From contig JBGCDS010000004.1 in NCBI GenBank assembly GCA_045105615.1, positions 80,008 through 144,007 of the forward strand: DNA of 64,000 nucleotides, written 5' to 3'. The notes under the pieces are model-generated. The model was not told the origin of the DNA. It saw nothing but the letters and a program-made list of their open reading frames with translations, and searched no databases. This stretch comes from UBA1858 sp045105615 (lineage in GTDB: Bacteria; Pseudomonadota; Gammaproteobacteria; UBA4575). Positions 27,081-37,077 of the stretch are shown in pieces. A program made the translations under genes and the position numbers. Positions within the stretch are counted from its first letter, which is position 1. The number at the start of each line of letters is the position of its first letter.

Positions 27081-27641
27081 TTAGCAATTTTTCCATTTTA
27101 TATTACAACCGACACTAGGTTTTTGTAGCTCAGGCACCAAATTGCCCGTTATCACCGCATTTAACGCAGCACGTATATCACTACCAGACAGAGCAATGTC
27201 ATTCCCTGGTCGCGAATCGTCTAATTGGCCCCGGTAGACACAGGCGAGATTATTATCAAATACAAAAAAATCTGGGGTACAAACAGCGTGATAAGCCCGC
27301 GCAACATTCTGGGTTTCGTCAAATAAATAGGGGAATGAGTATCCATGCTTTGTGGCCTCTAGCACCATATTCTCAGGTGAGTCATCTGGATAAACGTCTA
27401 CATCATTAGAATTGATCGCAATAAAGGAAATACCTTGGGTCTGATAATCTTTTGCCAATAAAACCAATTCGGACGTGATGTGCTTTACAAATGGGCAGTG
27501 GTTGCAGATAAACATAACTACTGTCGCTGAATTGCCTCTATATTCTGACAGTCCTTTATATTCGCCACTTTTGGGCTCCAACAATGTGAAGTCAGGAGCA
27601 ATTGTCCCTAATGGAATCATCGTTGATAGGGTCTTTACCAT
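27081..27641 (-). CDS. Thioredoxin-family (AhpC/TSA-like) protein
   Basis: A 186-residue cytoplasmic thioredoxin-fold protein. The redox motif is CNHCPFVKH, with both cysteines, followed by INSNDVDVYPDDSPENM and a cis-Pro region CTPDFFVFD. These match a widespread family of thioredoxin-like proteins of unknown partner. Two more cysteines close the C-terminus (VGCNIKWKNC), which might form a second disulfide. It is divergent from metK. Confidence 0.82.
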   Translation of the reverse strand: MVKTLSTMIPLGTIAPDFTLLEPKSGEYKGLSEYRGNSATVVMFICNHCPFVKHITSELVLLAKDYQTQGISFIAINSNDVDVYPDDSPENMVLEATKHGYSFPYLFDETQNVARAYHAVCTPDFFVFDNNLACVYRGQLDDSRPGNDIALSGSDIRAALNAVITGNLVPELQKPSVGCNIKWKNC

Positions 27642-27755
27642 ATTTTATTCATCCAGTTTAAGATCATACGTTATCGCTTAATCACACCACACAATGTACA
27701 ATCTCGCGCTTTACTAATGCAATGACTAGCATCACGATAATTTATTCGAAATGCA

Positions 27756-27789
27756 ATATCCGTATGGAACATAACAAATTCGCGGATAT
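27756..27789. repeat. Inverted repeat upstream of metK
   Basis: ATATCCG (27756-27762) and CGGATAT (27783-27789) are perfect mirror arms 20 bp apart in the divergent region, 61 bp before the metK ATG. It could be a leader hairpin or a protein site. It does not match a SAM riboswitch. Confidence 0.35.
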
Positions 27790-27849
27790 AGGGATTCAAT
27801 ACGCACCACGGTGTTTCTAGCTTTAAATTATATTCAAAGGGCATATTAA

Positions 27850-29001
27850 ATGAGTAACAGTTATGTATTTACTTCAGAATCTGTTTCTGAGGGACATCCA
27901 GATAAAATGTCAGACCAAATCTCTGACGCTGTTTTAGACGCAGCATTAGCACAAGATCCCGATGCGCGAGTTGCCTGCGAAACATTAGTCAAAACCGGTA
28001 TGGTGGTATTAGCTGGTGAAATCACCACCACCGCCACAATCGAATACGAACAGTTAGTGCGAGACACGGTTAACGAGATCGGTTATGACCATTCCGATAA
28101 AGGCTTTGATGGTGATACCTGTGCCGTCATTAATGCACTAGGCGCTCAATCCCCTGATATCGCACAGGGTGTAGACCGGTCCAAACCAGAAGATCAAGGT
28201 GCGGGCGACCAGGGCTTAATGTTTGGCTATGCCAGCAATGAAACAGATGTATTAATGCCTGCTCCCATTACGTATTCACATCGACTTGTTAAAAAACAAT
28301 CTGAAGTTCGCAAAAGCAAACAACTAGCCTGGTTACGACCTGATGCAAAAAGCCAAGTGACCTTTCGCTATGAAAATGGTGTCCCAAGTGCTGTAGAAGC
28401 AGTGGTGCTCTCAACCCAACACGATCCAGATATCTCACAGAAAGACTTACAAGAAGCAGTGATGGAACACATCATCAGACCTGTGCTTCCAGAAAAATGG
28501 CTGAATACAGACACCAAATACCACATCAACCCAACAGGGAACTTTGTCATTGGCGGCCCAGTGGGTGACTGTGGATTAACAGGACGTAAAATTATTGTTG
28601 ATACCTATGGCGGCATGGCACGTCATGGTGGTGGTGCATTTTCCGGGAAAGACCCGTCTAAAGTTGATCGCTCTGCTGCCTATGCAGGGCGCTATGTAGC
28701 AAAAAATATTGTTGCTGCAGGTCTTGCAGAACGTTGCGAGATTCAAATTTCCTATGCAATAGGTGTTGCAGAACCTACATCTATTTCAATAGATACTTTT
28801 GGCACTGGAAAAATCAGCGACCGCGATATTGAAAGATTAGTAAGACAACACTTTGATTTACGCCCTTATGGAATTTTAACCATGCTAGATCTTAGACGAC
28901 CTATCTATAAAAGTTCGGCGAGCTACGGACACTTTGGTCGCGAAGAAGCAGAATTTAGCTGGGAAAGAACAGATAAAGTCGACGCATTACGTCAGTCGTA
29001 A
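27850..29001 (+). CDS. metK: S-adenosylmethionine synthetase
   Basis: A 383-residue enzyme making SAM from methionine and ATP. TSESVSEGHPDKMSDQISDAVLD, GAGDQGLMFGYA, GGPVGDCGLTGRKIIVDTYGG and GGGAFSGKDPSKVDRS are intact. It is followed 39 bp later by ahcY, so synthesis of SAM and removal of its methylation product SAH are co-expressed. SAM also feeds SpeD and RsmE in this window. Confidence 0.98.
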   Translation: MSNSYVFTSESVSEGHPDKMSDQISDAVLDAALAQDPDARVACETLVKTGMVVLAGEITTTATIEYEQLVRDTVNEIGYDHSDKGFDGDTCAVINALGAQSPDIAQGVDRSKPEDQGAGDQGLMFGYASNETDVLMPAPITYSHRLVKKQSEVRKSKQLAWLRPDAKSQVTFRYENGVPSAVEAVVLSTQHDPDISQKDLQEAVMEHIIRPVLPEKWLNTDTKYHINPTGNFVIGGPVGDCGLTGRKIIVDTYGGMARHGGGAFSGKDPSKVDRSAAYAGRYVAKNIVAAGLAERCEIQISYAIGVAEPTSISIDTFGTGKISDRDIERLVRQHFDLRPYGILTMLDLRRPIYKSSASYGHFGREEAEFSWERTDKVDALRQS

Positions 29002-29040
29002 GCGTTACATAAACATTTTTATATTTGCTAGGAGCACAAC

Positions 29041-30336
29041 ATGAGTACCGAACAAGATTACAAGGTTGCTGATATTTCTTTGGCTGACTGGGGTCGCAAA
29101 GAAATTGCCATTGCTGAAACAGAAATGCCTGGACTAATGTCTTTACGTAAAAAATACGCAGGACAAAATCCTTTAAAAGGTGCACGCATTGTTGGCTGCT
29201 TACACATGACCATTCAAACAGCAGTATTAATTGAAACTCTCACTGACTTAGGTGCAGAAGTTCGCTGGTCATCTTGCAATATCTTTTCTACTCAAGACCA
29301 TGCAGCATCAGCAATAGCCGCTAGCGGCGTGCCAGTATTTGCTTGGAAAGGTGAAACAGAAGAGGAATATGAATGGTGCATTGAGCAAACCATTACTGGC
29401 CCAAACAGTTGGGCTCCTAATTTGCTTTTAGATGATGGTGGCGACCTGACTAAAATCATGCATGACAAATACCCTGAAATGCTAAAAGAAGTTAAAGGCG
29501 TGTCAGAAGAAACAACCACTGGTGTTAAGCGACTTTACGACATGGTTGCAGCAGAAGAGCTATTAATTCCCGCAATTAACGTTAACGATTCTGTAACAAA
29601 ATCCAAATTCGATAACTTGTACGGCTGTCGCGAGTCATTAGTCGATGGTATCAAACGTGCCACTGACGTTATGGTTGCAGGTAAAGTGGCTGTCGTTTGC
29701 GGCTACGGTGATGTTGGCAAAGGCTCTGCACAATCTCTACGCGGACTAGGTGCCACTGTATGGATCACCGAAATTGATCCTATCTGCGCACTGCAAGCAG
29801 CAATGGAAGGATATCGCGTTGTGACATTAGATGATGTATGCGGAGAAGCAGATATCTTTGTTACCACTACTGGTAATTACAACATCATTACTCATGACCA
29901 TATGGTTGCGATGAAAAATCAAGCAATTGTTTGCAACATTGGTCATTTTGACAATGAGATTGATGTCGCTAGCCTTGAGAAATATCAATGGGAAGAAATC
30001 AAACCACAGGTAGATCATATTATTTTCCCTGACGGCAAACGCATCATCATGTTAGCTAAAGGGCGTTTGGTAAATCTTGGCTGTGGTACTGGTCATCCTA
30101 GCTTTGTGATGTCTAATTCATTCACTAACCAAGTGCTCGCCCAACTTGAACTTTGGAATGCTAATGACAACTACGACAATAATGTTTATATCCTACCTAA
30201 GCATTTAGATGAAGAAGTTGCTCGCTTGCATTTAGAACAGATTGGCGTGAAATTAACAGCGCTAACACAAGAACAGGCTGACTATATCGGCGTACCAGTG
30301 AATGGCCCATACAAGGCAAATCATTACCGCTACTAA
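29041..30336 (+). CDS. ahcY: S-adenosylhomocysteine hydrolase
   Basis: A 431-residue NAD-dependent hydrolase splitting SAH to homocysteine and adenosine. CLHMTIQTAVLIETL, SSCNIFSTQDHAA, NDSVTKSKFDNLYGCRESL, the NAD-binding VCGYGDVGKG and GHFDNEIDV are present, ending in the typical YKANHYRY tail. GGAG precedes the ATG. The gene is followed by an intrinsic terminator. Confidence 0.98.
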   Translation: MSTEQDYKVADISLADWGRKEIAIAETEMPGLMSLRKKYAGQNPLKGARIVGCLHMTIQTAVLIETLTDLGAEVRWSSCNIFSTQDHAASAIAASGVPVFAWKGETEEEYEWCIEQTITGPNSWAPNLLLDDGGDLTKIMHDKYPEMLKEVKGVSEETTTGVKRLYDMVAAEELLIPAINVNDSVTKSKFDNLYGCRESLVDGIKRATDVMVAGKVAVVCGYGDVGKGSAQSLRGLGATVWITEIDPICALQAAMEGYRVVTLDDVCGEADIFVTTTGNYNIITHDHMVAMKNQAIVCNIGHFDNEIDVASLEKYQWEEIKPQVDHIIFPDGKRIIMLAKGRLVNLGCGTGHPSFVMSNSFTNQVLAQLELWNANDNYDNNVYILPKHLDEEVARLHLEQIGVKLTALTQEQADYIGVPVNGPYKANHYRY

Positions 30337-30359
30337 AAACTCATCACACAGTAATATTT

Positions 30360-30392
30360 AACGCCGGTATAATAAACTATATCGGCGTTTTT
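30360..30392 (+). terminator. Intrinsic terminator after ahcY
   Basis: Arms 30360-30371 and 30378-30389 pair over 12 bp (two G-U pairs) with loop ATAAAC, core AACGCCG/CGGCGTT, followed by T's to 30392. It ends the metK-ahcY transcript only 17 bp before the rsmE start. Confidence 0.85.
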
Positions 30393-30408
30393 ATTTGGGT
30401 AATACAAT

Positions 30409-31146
30409 TTGCGCATTCCAAGAATTTACACACAACATGAGTTACAGGTTTCCAATAATGTAAACCTAGAAGCCAAAGCCGTGAAGCATATTAAAGATGT
30501 CCTACGAATGAGTGTTGGCAATCAAGTAATGCTTTTTAATGGTGATGGCAATAACTACAACTGCACTATAAGTGACATTTCCAAGAAAATTGTTAGCGTC
30601 GCCATTGAAAACAAACAAACCGTCAATAATGAATCACCAATATCCATCAATCTATTCCTGCCTTTATGTCGTGCTGAAAAAATGGATTGGTGTTTACAAA
30701 AAGCAACCGAATTAGGTGCTCATGAGATTACCCCTTTCATAAGTGCCAGGGTCAACATCAGCATTGCCACCAATCGCTTAGAAAAGAAAATGAATCACTG
30801 GCGTTCAGTCATCGAGAGCGCTTGCGAGCAATCTGGTCGAGCAACCATTCCTAGCATCAATCAACCTGTAGCCTTCAACAAAGCTATAGGTAATTCTCCT
30901 AATGACTCCATTAAATTAATCGCTTCGCCTACTGCTGATAAAACGGCATCAGCTTCAACTGAAATATCAGCTACAAAATGTATCTGCGCAATTGGACCCG
31001 AAGGAGGATTTAATCAGGATGAAATCTTACAGGCCGAACACAAAGGTTTTACTTCAATTAAAATAGGGCCAAGAATTTTACGTTTGGAGACTGCGGTGAT
31101 TTCTGCGTTAACGCTATGTCAATCACGCTGGGGTGATTTCAATTAA
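30409..31146 (+). CDS. rsmE: 16S rRNA (uracil-1498-N3)-methyltransferase
   Basis: A 245-residue SPOUT methyltransferase. The N-terminus MRIPRIY, the middle LPLCRAEKMDWCLQKATELGA, and the SAM-binding knot IGPEGGFNQDE...GPRILRLETA identify RsmE. The start is TTG at 30409; it is chosen because MRIPRIY is the family's usual first residues and no ATG is nearby. The stop overlaps that of the convergent CheW-like gene by 4 bp. Confidence 0.94.
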   Translation: MRIPRIYTQHELQVSNNVNLEAKAVKHIKDVLRMSVGNQVMLFNGDGNNYNCTISDISKKIVSVAIENKQTVNNESPISINLFLPLCRAEKMDWCLQKATELGAHEITPFISARVNISIATNRLEKKMNHWRSVIESACEQSGRATIPSINQPVAFNKAIGNSPNDSIKLIASPTADKTASASTEISATKCICAIGPEGGFNQDEILQAEHKGFTSIKIGPRILRLETAVISALTLCQSRWGDFN

Positions 31147-31646
31147 GCGCTATGGCTGATTGATTCATCCATAGACCAGACGGCGCTTTGTACTGCCGCA
31201 AAATCAGGAACATCTAACACTCGGCTACCAATTGAAATTGAATGTGCTATCCAATCTTGATCATCTTCAATATGCAAATTATCTAATGACTCTTCACTAA
31301 GAATAAGCGGTTTAGGGAAGCCACGACATTCAACTGCATAGTGATCATCCTCAAAACCCTTCTGAAAAGACCTAATAACCACAATCTTTCTCTTTACAAT
31401 CTCTTCTCTTTGGAAATCAGATTGGATTAAGCTTTCGAAACAAAGCAGTGGTATTTTCCAATCATTCCAAGCATATTCACCCAACTTCCAAGCGCTTATC
31501 TGTCTAACTGCAGGCGAGAAAAAAATATCCTTCCACGACAACACATCTGCCACCATTGCTTTAGGTATTAGTATCTCCTTATGCTGCAAACGCAACAACA
31601 GCACACTTACACTTGAATTTTCTTGCAGCTTAGTCGAATCAGTCAT
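31143..31646 (-). CDS. chpC: CheW-like protein (ChpC type)
   Basis: A 167-residue CheW-domain protein, recognised by its place after chpA and by the N-terminal VSVLLLRLQHKEILIPKAMVADVL and the SAWKLGEYAWNDWKIPLLCFE region. In Pseudomonas ChpC is a second coupling protein of the twitching chemosensory system. Divergence from classical CheW is high. It overlaps the chpA stop by one base and is last in the operon; chpB (methylesterase), which lies between the two in Pseudomonas, is absent. Confidence 0.72.
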   Translation of the reverse strand: MTDSTKLQENSSVSVLLLRLQHKEILIPKAMVADVLSWKDIFFSPAVRQISAWKLGEYAWNDWKIPLLCFESLIQSDFQREEIVKRKIVVIRSFQKGFEDDHYAVECRGFPKPLILSEESLDNLHIEDDQDWIAHSISIGSRVLDVPDFAAVQSAVWSMDESISHSA

Positions 31647-34600
31647 TAGAATCGTTCAATCCTTTCTAAAAGCTGCTCTTCATTATATGGTTTACCTAGA
31701 TAGCAGTTAACGCCCAATTCTAAAGCTCGGTTACGATGCTTATCACCAGTCCTAGATGTAATCATAATAATCGGTATATTTGCCAACCTTTCTTCTTTAC
31801 GTATCTGTGCTGTCAATTCGTAACCATCCATACGTGGCATTTCGATATCCAGTAACAACATATCCGGCACTATATTTTGCAGTTTTTGTAACGCATCCAC
31901 ACCATCTTTAGCAGTCACTACTTTATAGTTATTTCTCTCTAAGAAACGAGTAGTAACTTTGCGAATAGTAATTGAATCATCCACTACCATAACTGTAGTT
32001 TCCTCATCTATATCACCCTCTGGTGCATCTGCAACTACCACTGCATCTACACTTGTGCGTGATTGAATTAATCGCGCTATCCAAGGAATATCTAATATCA
32101 AAGCAACACTACCATCACCCAAAACAGTTGCACCAGAAATACCCTGCGATTGGCTAAAGTGTGATGCCAATGGCTTCACCACGATTTCTTTATTCCCGTA
32201 TGTTGCCTCCACAAGTAATGCTATCCGCTGCTCACCCAATCTAACCAAAATGACAGGACATGAAGCATTATCATCTTCAAAATATAATGCCCCACCTTGC
32301 AATAAACTCGCTAAATGATGGAACGAATAATCATGACCAGCATAGGTATAACTTGGTTCTTCAGCATTAAAGATATTTTTCAACTCATTAACTGGTAGTT
32401 GTATGACACCTTCCACTCCAGAAAGAGTTAATGCATAAACTTCCTTAGCTGCCTGTATCAATAAAGCGTGACTTACCGCAAGCGTAAAAGGAAGTCGTAA
32501 AATAAACTTAGCGCCCTTGGTTAATTCAGATCGTGTTTCAATACTACCACCTAGACTACGAATATCTTTATCAACAATATCCATACCCACACCACGACCA
32601 GAAATTTTTGACACTGAACTTGCTGTACTTAGCCCTGGCTTGAAAATTAATTGCAGCACTTCATCTTTCGTCAGCTTTGTATTAGCTTCAATCAAACCAT
32701 TCTCAATGGCTTTAGCTCTTACTCGTTTCGGATCAATACCTGCTCCATCATCTTTAATGGTAATGCTGATTTCAGAGCCTTCTCGAGCTATATCTATTTT
32801 GATTTGTCCACGTGTTGGTTTACGATTTTTCTCGCGAACTTCTACCGTCTCAACACCATGACTGACACTATTTCTTAAGATGTGCTCAATAGAAGTAATC
32901 ACACCATTCAACACGCGGCGATCCACTTCAATATCACCACCCTGCATAACCAGATCAACCTGTTTATTCAGCTCACTAGAGGTTTGCCTTACTATGCGTT
33001 GTAATCTTTGCTCAATAGTATCAAACCCAACCATACGGGTATGAAGCAGGTTGTCTTGAATATTAGTGGTTACTACTTTTTGACCGATGAGTACGTCCTC
33101 ACCATCTTGCATATGATTCATAAACATTTCTTTAATGTTAGATAAATCATCAACACTTTCTGCAAGCGAACGAGATAATTGTTGAATATCAGAATAACGA
33201 TCCAGTTCTAATGGGTCAAAATCTGGAAGATTTTCTTGGTCATCAGCATGTTTGAATAAAATTTGCGCTTCAGTCTCCATTTCGAGTTTACGGAGCTGTT
33301 CACGCAATCTACCAATGGTTTGCTCCAGCTCTGACGAACTTGACGCAAATAAATTAAATACCTGTTCTAAACGAGAGCGCTGTATATTAACTTCACCAGC
33401 ATCATTTACCAGCACATCCAATACATCGGCCGGCACTCTAACAACTTCATTTTTCTCATGTGTTTGAATATTCTCATCAGTTTCACTAGCAACATTGATG
33501 AATTTTTTCAGCACAGGCTTTTCTTCAGCTGACTGCTCAATCAAAACGTCATTGTCGTTAGCAACATCATTCAGACTCAATTCAGCCACCAACTCTTGCG
33601 CCGGCCCATCAGCTTCAACCACCTCAATTTTTTCGGCTTCGCTTAAAGGCCCACTTTGTTCAGCCTGCATGCCACTTGCGACTTGTAACTCGGAAACCAA
33701 TGCGTCATCTAAATGAATATCTTGTGCACGCTGAGCTGATTCAACGTTTGCATGCAAGGTATCTAAGACACGTTGCAGTATGCGCACTGAACTATCACCA
33801 TCCGCACTTCCTGCAGACAAAGCAACCAATAAAGTTTCTGTCACATGACTAAGTTCACCTATAGTAGAAAACCCTGCCATTCTTGAGCTACCTTTAAGCG
33901 TATGAAACTGGCGTTGCAATTCTGAAATTGCATCTGCATCATTAGTAGTAGCTTTTAATTTTTGCAATGACTCTTGGCATTCAGCTAAAACATCTTCAGC
34001 TTCCTCAAAGAATATTTCACATAATTCCTCATCTCTAACATCGCTGAAATCAATCATAGATGCCGCTTTGGGATGCTCTGACTCTACTACGCTATGTGTT
34101 TCAGCATCATGGCTTGAGTATTCACTGATCAACTGGTGATTAAATGTTTGCAGCCTATTCAGCAAACCTGAGTCCTGTTCAATTATTTTTTCTGATTTTT
34201 CGATTTTAGCAAGGTCAGATTCTATTTGTTTAACGCATGACTGTACCAGATGAGCTTGATCATCTGAGAATACAATCTTATTTTTAATTGCGATCCCAAT
34301 AATCTCTTCTAGCGGACGACATAAATCAGATATGTGTTGCACGCCTGCAGTACGCGCACTTCCACGCATAGTATGAACAGTTCGCAGTAACTCTTCGTCA
34401 ATACGAACATCATTAGGCAGATGATCATCCTCACCGACAGCATCTCGCATCACTTTGATATGTTGCGTAGCTTCTGCTGTAAATATACCTGTCAATTCAT
34501 CTTGAAATTCTTCATTTGAATATGGATCTTCAAATTCATCCACAGACTCTTGCGGTTTTAGCTCTATTTTTTCTTTAGCTTTTTCAACCTGCGGTACTTC

Positions 34601-37042
34601 TGGCGTATCTAATGACGCGCGCTTAATAAGATCAATCAAGCCATCAACATCTATTCCATTTGCTTGTGTTGGCGTCTTAAGTTGTTGCACTAATTCCGGG
34701 ATACAATCAACACCCTGCTGCAATAATATTTGCTTAGCTTCTGAGACAGGCTCTTTTTTACCCATGCACTTATTACATAGGTTCTCATATTCCCAAGCCA
34801 ACTCTGATAATAACTCTGCTCCAACAAAGCGACCGCTACCTTTAAGTGTGTGATATCCACGGCGCATATTGGCGAAGCTATCCCAATCTTTTTGTTCCCT
34901 CTTCCATGTATCCCAATGATTTCTAATATCGATAACCACCTGTTCAGCTTCTTCGATAAATGTTTCCACTAAAATCGGATCGGCCTCACCCGTAAGCACC
35001 AGCAAAGGTGTATGCGTAACACCAACTGTTGAGGTTACTTGCTCTAACTCAATCTGCTCATCATGATTACTTTTAATTTCAGCATCAACCGCAGTTAATT
35101 CATCAATCTCATTACCTGCATCTATTGCTTCATCGGTGAAATCATTTAGATCTGGCAATAAATCATCAGCTATTTGATCCTCAGCTTCTGGATTGGCTCC
35201 ATCAGCTGGTAAATCCATATTGAATTCTAAGCCAGACACATCAGCTATCATGCTCGCATCAAAATCAAGATCCACATTTACTGAATTACTTTCAGCATCT
35301 TGCGCACCTACTTCTTCATCTTGCAGTCCCGAATCTTCTTGCGAAATCCTCTCTAATGCTAGCTCGCAATGCTCTAATATTTGATCAGCATAGGGAACTC
35401 TTGATTCCAATTGTTCAAAATAGCACTGCAGCCCAACGATACAATCAGCCAAATCCTCCAGCGCATCATTATGATCGTGCACATCATCTTTAAAGCGTTC
35501 TGAATCAATATAATTCGCAATGCCATCCATTAGCTCCAAGGGACTAGTGAGATCAATAACGCTAATCACTCCTTTGATCTCTTTTATATTTTGCACACAG
35601 CGCTTAGCTTTATCTTCATCATATGCAATATGAACTACATCAGTTAACATTTCTTTGGTTTGCTCAACCCGTAATAACACTTCGGAAATCGTTACACTAA
35701 ATGCTGCCTTATGCTCATTCTCATAGTGACTAGACTCAAATCTCGCATTATTCTCTTTTTGACTATCTGTTGACTCCTGAAAATTAATACGATACTCAAT
35801 AAAATTACTAATGCATGTCTCAATCTCCAGCACAACTTCAGACACACCTAATAAAACTAATTCAACATCGCCCTGCCCACCTGCCTTCAACAGCTCAACC
35901 TCATGAAGTTGGTGTTCGGCTTTGCTTCTATACTCTTCAATACCTATCATTGATAAAGTATCGCTAATTCTTTGCAAGCCTACATGCAAGCGATCAATAT
36001 GCTTCTGCTCACTAAGATCACTATGAATAAACAGCTCTATACAATCTTTTGCGCTAGCCACATCTTCTAATAGCGCTTTTGAGACAGTAATAAGCACTTC
36101 GCTAGATGGCGCACTCAATTGCTGTCTAATCTCATCCATATCTTGTTGCTGAGGAACCTGTTCATTCAGGCGATAAGCCTCTTTAACCTGATTAACAATC
36201 CGGCCCCTACTATCTGAAATAGCAATATAATAAAGTATATTTTTAATAATATTTTTATCGAAATTTCTAGAGAATCCTTCTTCGCCTGTTTCGATTAATA
36301 ACTTTATCTGCTTATCCAGTTTGTTAAATAATAATGCGATACTAGCGTTAAATGTTAACGCATTGATTGCTACTGATTGTGATAATGCGCTCGCCAACCA
36401 CCACATCTTTTGCCCAGCTTCAAACTCGCTAGCTCGCTGCAACCTTATGGATAATTTACATAACTGAGCAGCAGCAGTTGGTACATCTTTTCCATTCATG
36501 CATGCAAGCAATGTTTTCTGGAAATTTGTTCTAATGACTCTTAGCCAATTACCATCTACTGACTCAGTATTTTGCAACATACTCTGAGGAACAGTTACGC
36601 CATCTACATTCGGGAAAAATAATACATTCTCAGAAAGTAGCGCCTCATCCCTTGATGCACGCAGGTCATTCAAAAGTGGCATTAGCACTAGAGGAACATC
36701 TTTATTACCCGCCTCTACATGACCTAAATATTCACCTAAACGTATAATAGACCTTGAGACAACATCTTGAGCTTCTTCAACCCTGGCAGCACTTCCATCT
36801 ACCAGCATCTGAATCACTTTGATAGTTTCATCAGCCAGCAACACACCTCCATGAATTTGCATGATTTGCAATGTATTAGATGCTTTACCCAGGCGTTCAG
36901 TTGCACGCTTCAACTCTGTTAAATTAGCATTATCTTCTACATATGCTTCGATAGATTGACTTGCTTCTGAAACCAAACTATCTACTTCTACCTTAGTAGC
37001 AGTAATCGCTCTTTGCTCCAGTGCTTGTAAGACTCTACGCAT
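31646..37042 (-). CDS. chpA: Hybrid chemosensory histidine kinase ChpA/PilL
   Basis: A 1798-residue CheA-type kinase of the type IV pilus chemosensory system. Three Hpt domains keep a phosphorylatable histidine: YHTLKGSGRF (~730), VHTMRGSARTAG (~889) and FHTLKGSSRMAG (~1046). The first ~650 residues are helical with degenerate Hpt-like repeats. Then come dimerisation (~1210-1330), HATPase (N-box HILRNSVSHG ~1394; DDGAGID; GRGVGMD), a CheW domain (~1540-1670) and a receiver with Asp in LLLDIEMPRMDGYE (~1732). Pseudomonas ChpA is ~2470 residues with more Hpt domains, so this is a shortened version. It phosphorylates PilG/PilH. AAGGA lies before the ATG. Confidence 0.94.
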   Translation of the reverse strand: MRRVLQALEQRAITATKVEVDSLVSEASQSIEAYVEDNANLTELKRATERLGKASNTLQIMQIHGGVLLADETIKVIQMLVDGSAARVEEAQDVVSRSIIRLGEYLGHVEAGNKDVPLVLMPLLNDLRASRDEALLSENVLFFPNVDGVTVPQSMLQNTESVDGNWLRVIRTNFQKTLLACMNGKDVPTAAAQLCKLSIRLQRASEFEAGQKMWWLASALSQSVAINALTFNASIALLFNKLDKQIKLLIETGEEGFSRNFDKNIIKNILYYIAISDSRGRIVNQVKEAYRLNEQVPQQQDMDEIRQQLSAPSSEVLITVSKALLEDVASAKDCIELFIHSDLSEQKHIDRLHVGLQRISDTLSMIGIEEYRSKAEHQLHEVELLKAGGQGDVELVLLGVSEVVLEIETCISNFIEYRINFQESTDSQKENNARFESSHYENEHKAAFSVTISEVLLRVEQTKEMLTDVVHIAYDEDKAKRCVQNIKEIKGVISVIDLTSPLELMDGIANYIDSERFKDDVHDHNDALEDLADCIVGLQCYFEQLESRVPYADQILEHCELALERISQEDSGLQDEEVGAQDAESNSVNVDLDFDASMIADVSGLEFNMDLPADGANPEAEDQIADDLLPDLNDFTDEAIDAGNEIDELTAVDAEIKSNHDEQIELEQVTSTVGVTHTPLLVLTGEADPILVETFIEEAEQVVIDIRNHWDTWKREQKDWDSFANMRRGYHTLKGSGRFVGAELLSELAWEYENLCNKCMGKKEPVSEAKQILLQQGVDCIPELVQQLKTPTQANGIDVDGLIDLIKRASLDTPEVPQVEKAKEKIELKPQESVDEFEDPYSNEEFQDELTGIFTAEATQHIKVMRDAVGEDDHLPNDVRIDEELLRTVHTMRGSARTAGVQHISDLCRPLEEIIGIAIKNKIVFSDDQAHLVQSCVKQIESDLAKIEKSEKIIEQDSGLLNRLQTFNHQLISEYSSHDAETHSVVESEHPKAASMIDFSDVRDEELCEIFFEEAEDVLAECQESLQKLKATTNDADAISELQRQFHTLKGSSRMAGFSTIGELSHVTETLLVALSAGSADGDSSVRILQRVLDTLHANVESAQRAQDIHLDDALVSELQVASGMQAEQSGPLSEAEKIEVVEADGPAQELVAELSLNDVANDNDVLIEQSAEEKPVLKKFINVASETDENIQTHEKNEVVRVPADVLDVLVNDAGEVNIQRSRLEQVFNLFASSSSELEQTIGRLREQLRKLEMETEAQILFKHADDQENLPDFDPLELDRYSDIQQLSRSLAESVDDLSNIKEMFMNHMQDGEDVLIGQKVVTTNIQDNLLHTRMVGFDTIEQRLQRIVRQTSSELNKQVDLVMQGGDIEVDRRVLNGVITSIEHILRNSVSHGVETVEVREKNRKPTRGQIKIDIAREGSEISITIKDDGAGIDPKRVRAKAIENGLIEANTKLTKDEVLQLIFKPGLSTASSVSKISGRGVGMDIVDKDIRSLGGSIETRSELTKGAKFILRLPFTLAVSHALLIQAAKEVYALTLSGVEGVIQLPVNELKNIFNAEEPSYTYAGHDYSFHHLASLLQGGALYFEDDNASCPVILVRLGEQRIALLVEATYGNKEIVVKPLASHFSQSQGISGATVLGDGSVALILDIPWIARLIQSRTSVDAVVVADAPEGDIDEETTVMVVDDSITIRKVTTRFLERNNYKVVTAKDGVDALQKLQNIVPDMLLLDIEMPRMDGYELTAQIRKEERLANIPIIMITSRTGDKHRNRALELGVNCYLGKPYNEEQLLERIERF

Positions 37043-37077
37043 ACCCGTCCTTCTAAGAATTTCTTTTATCTATAAAC

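Noticed and set aside
29002..29040. Possible SAH or SAM riboswitch at metK/ahcY
   Set aside because: The metK-ahcY gap is only 39 bp with no structure, and the metK leader lacks the conserved cores of known SAM/SAH riboswitches; only a simple inverted repeat is present.
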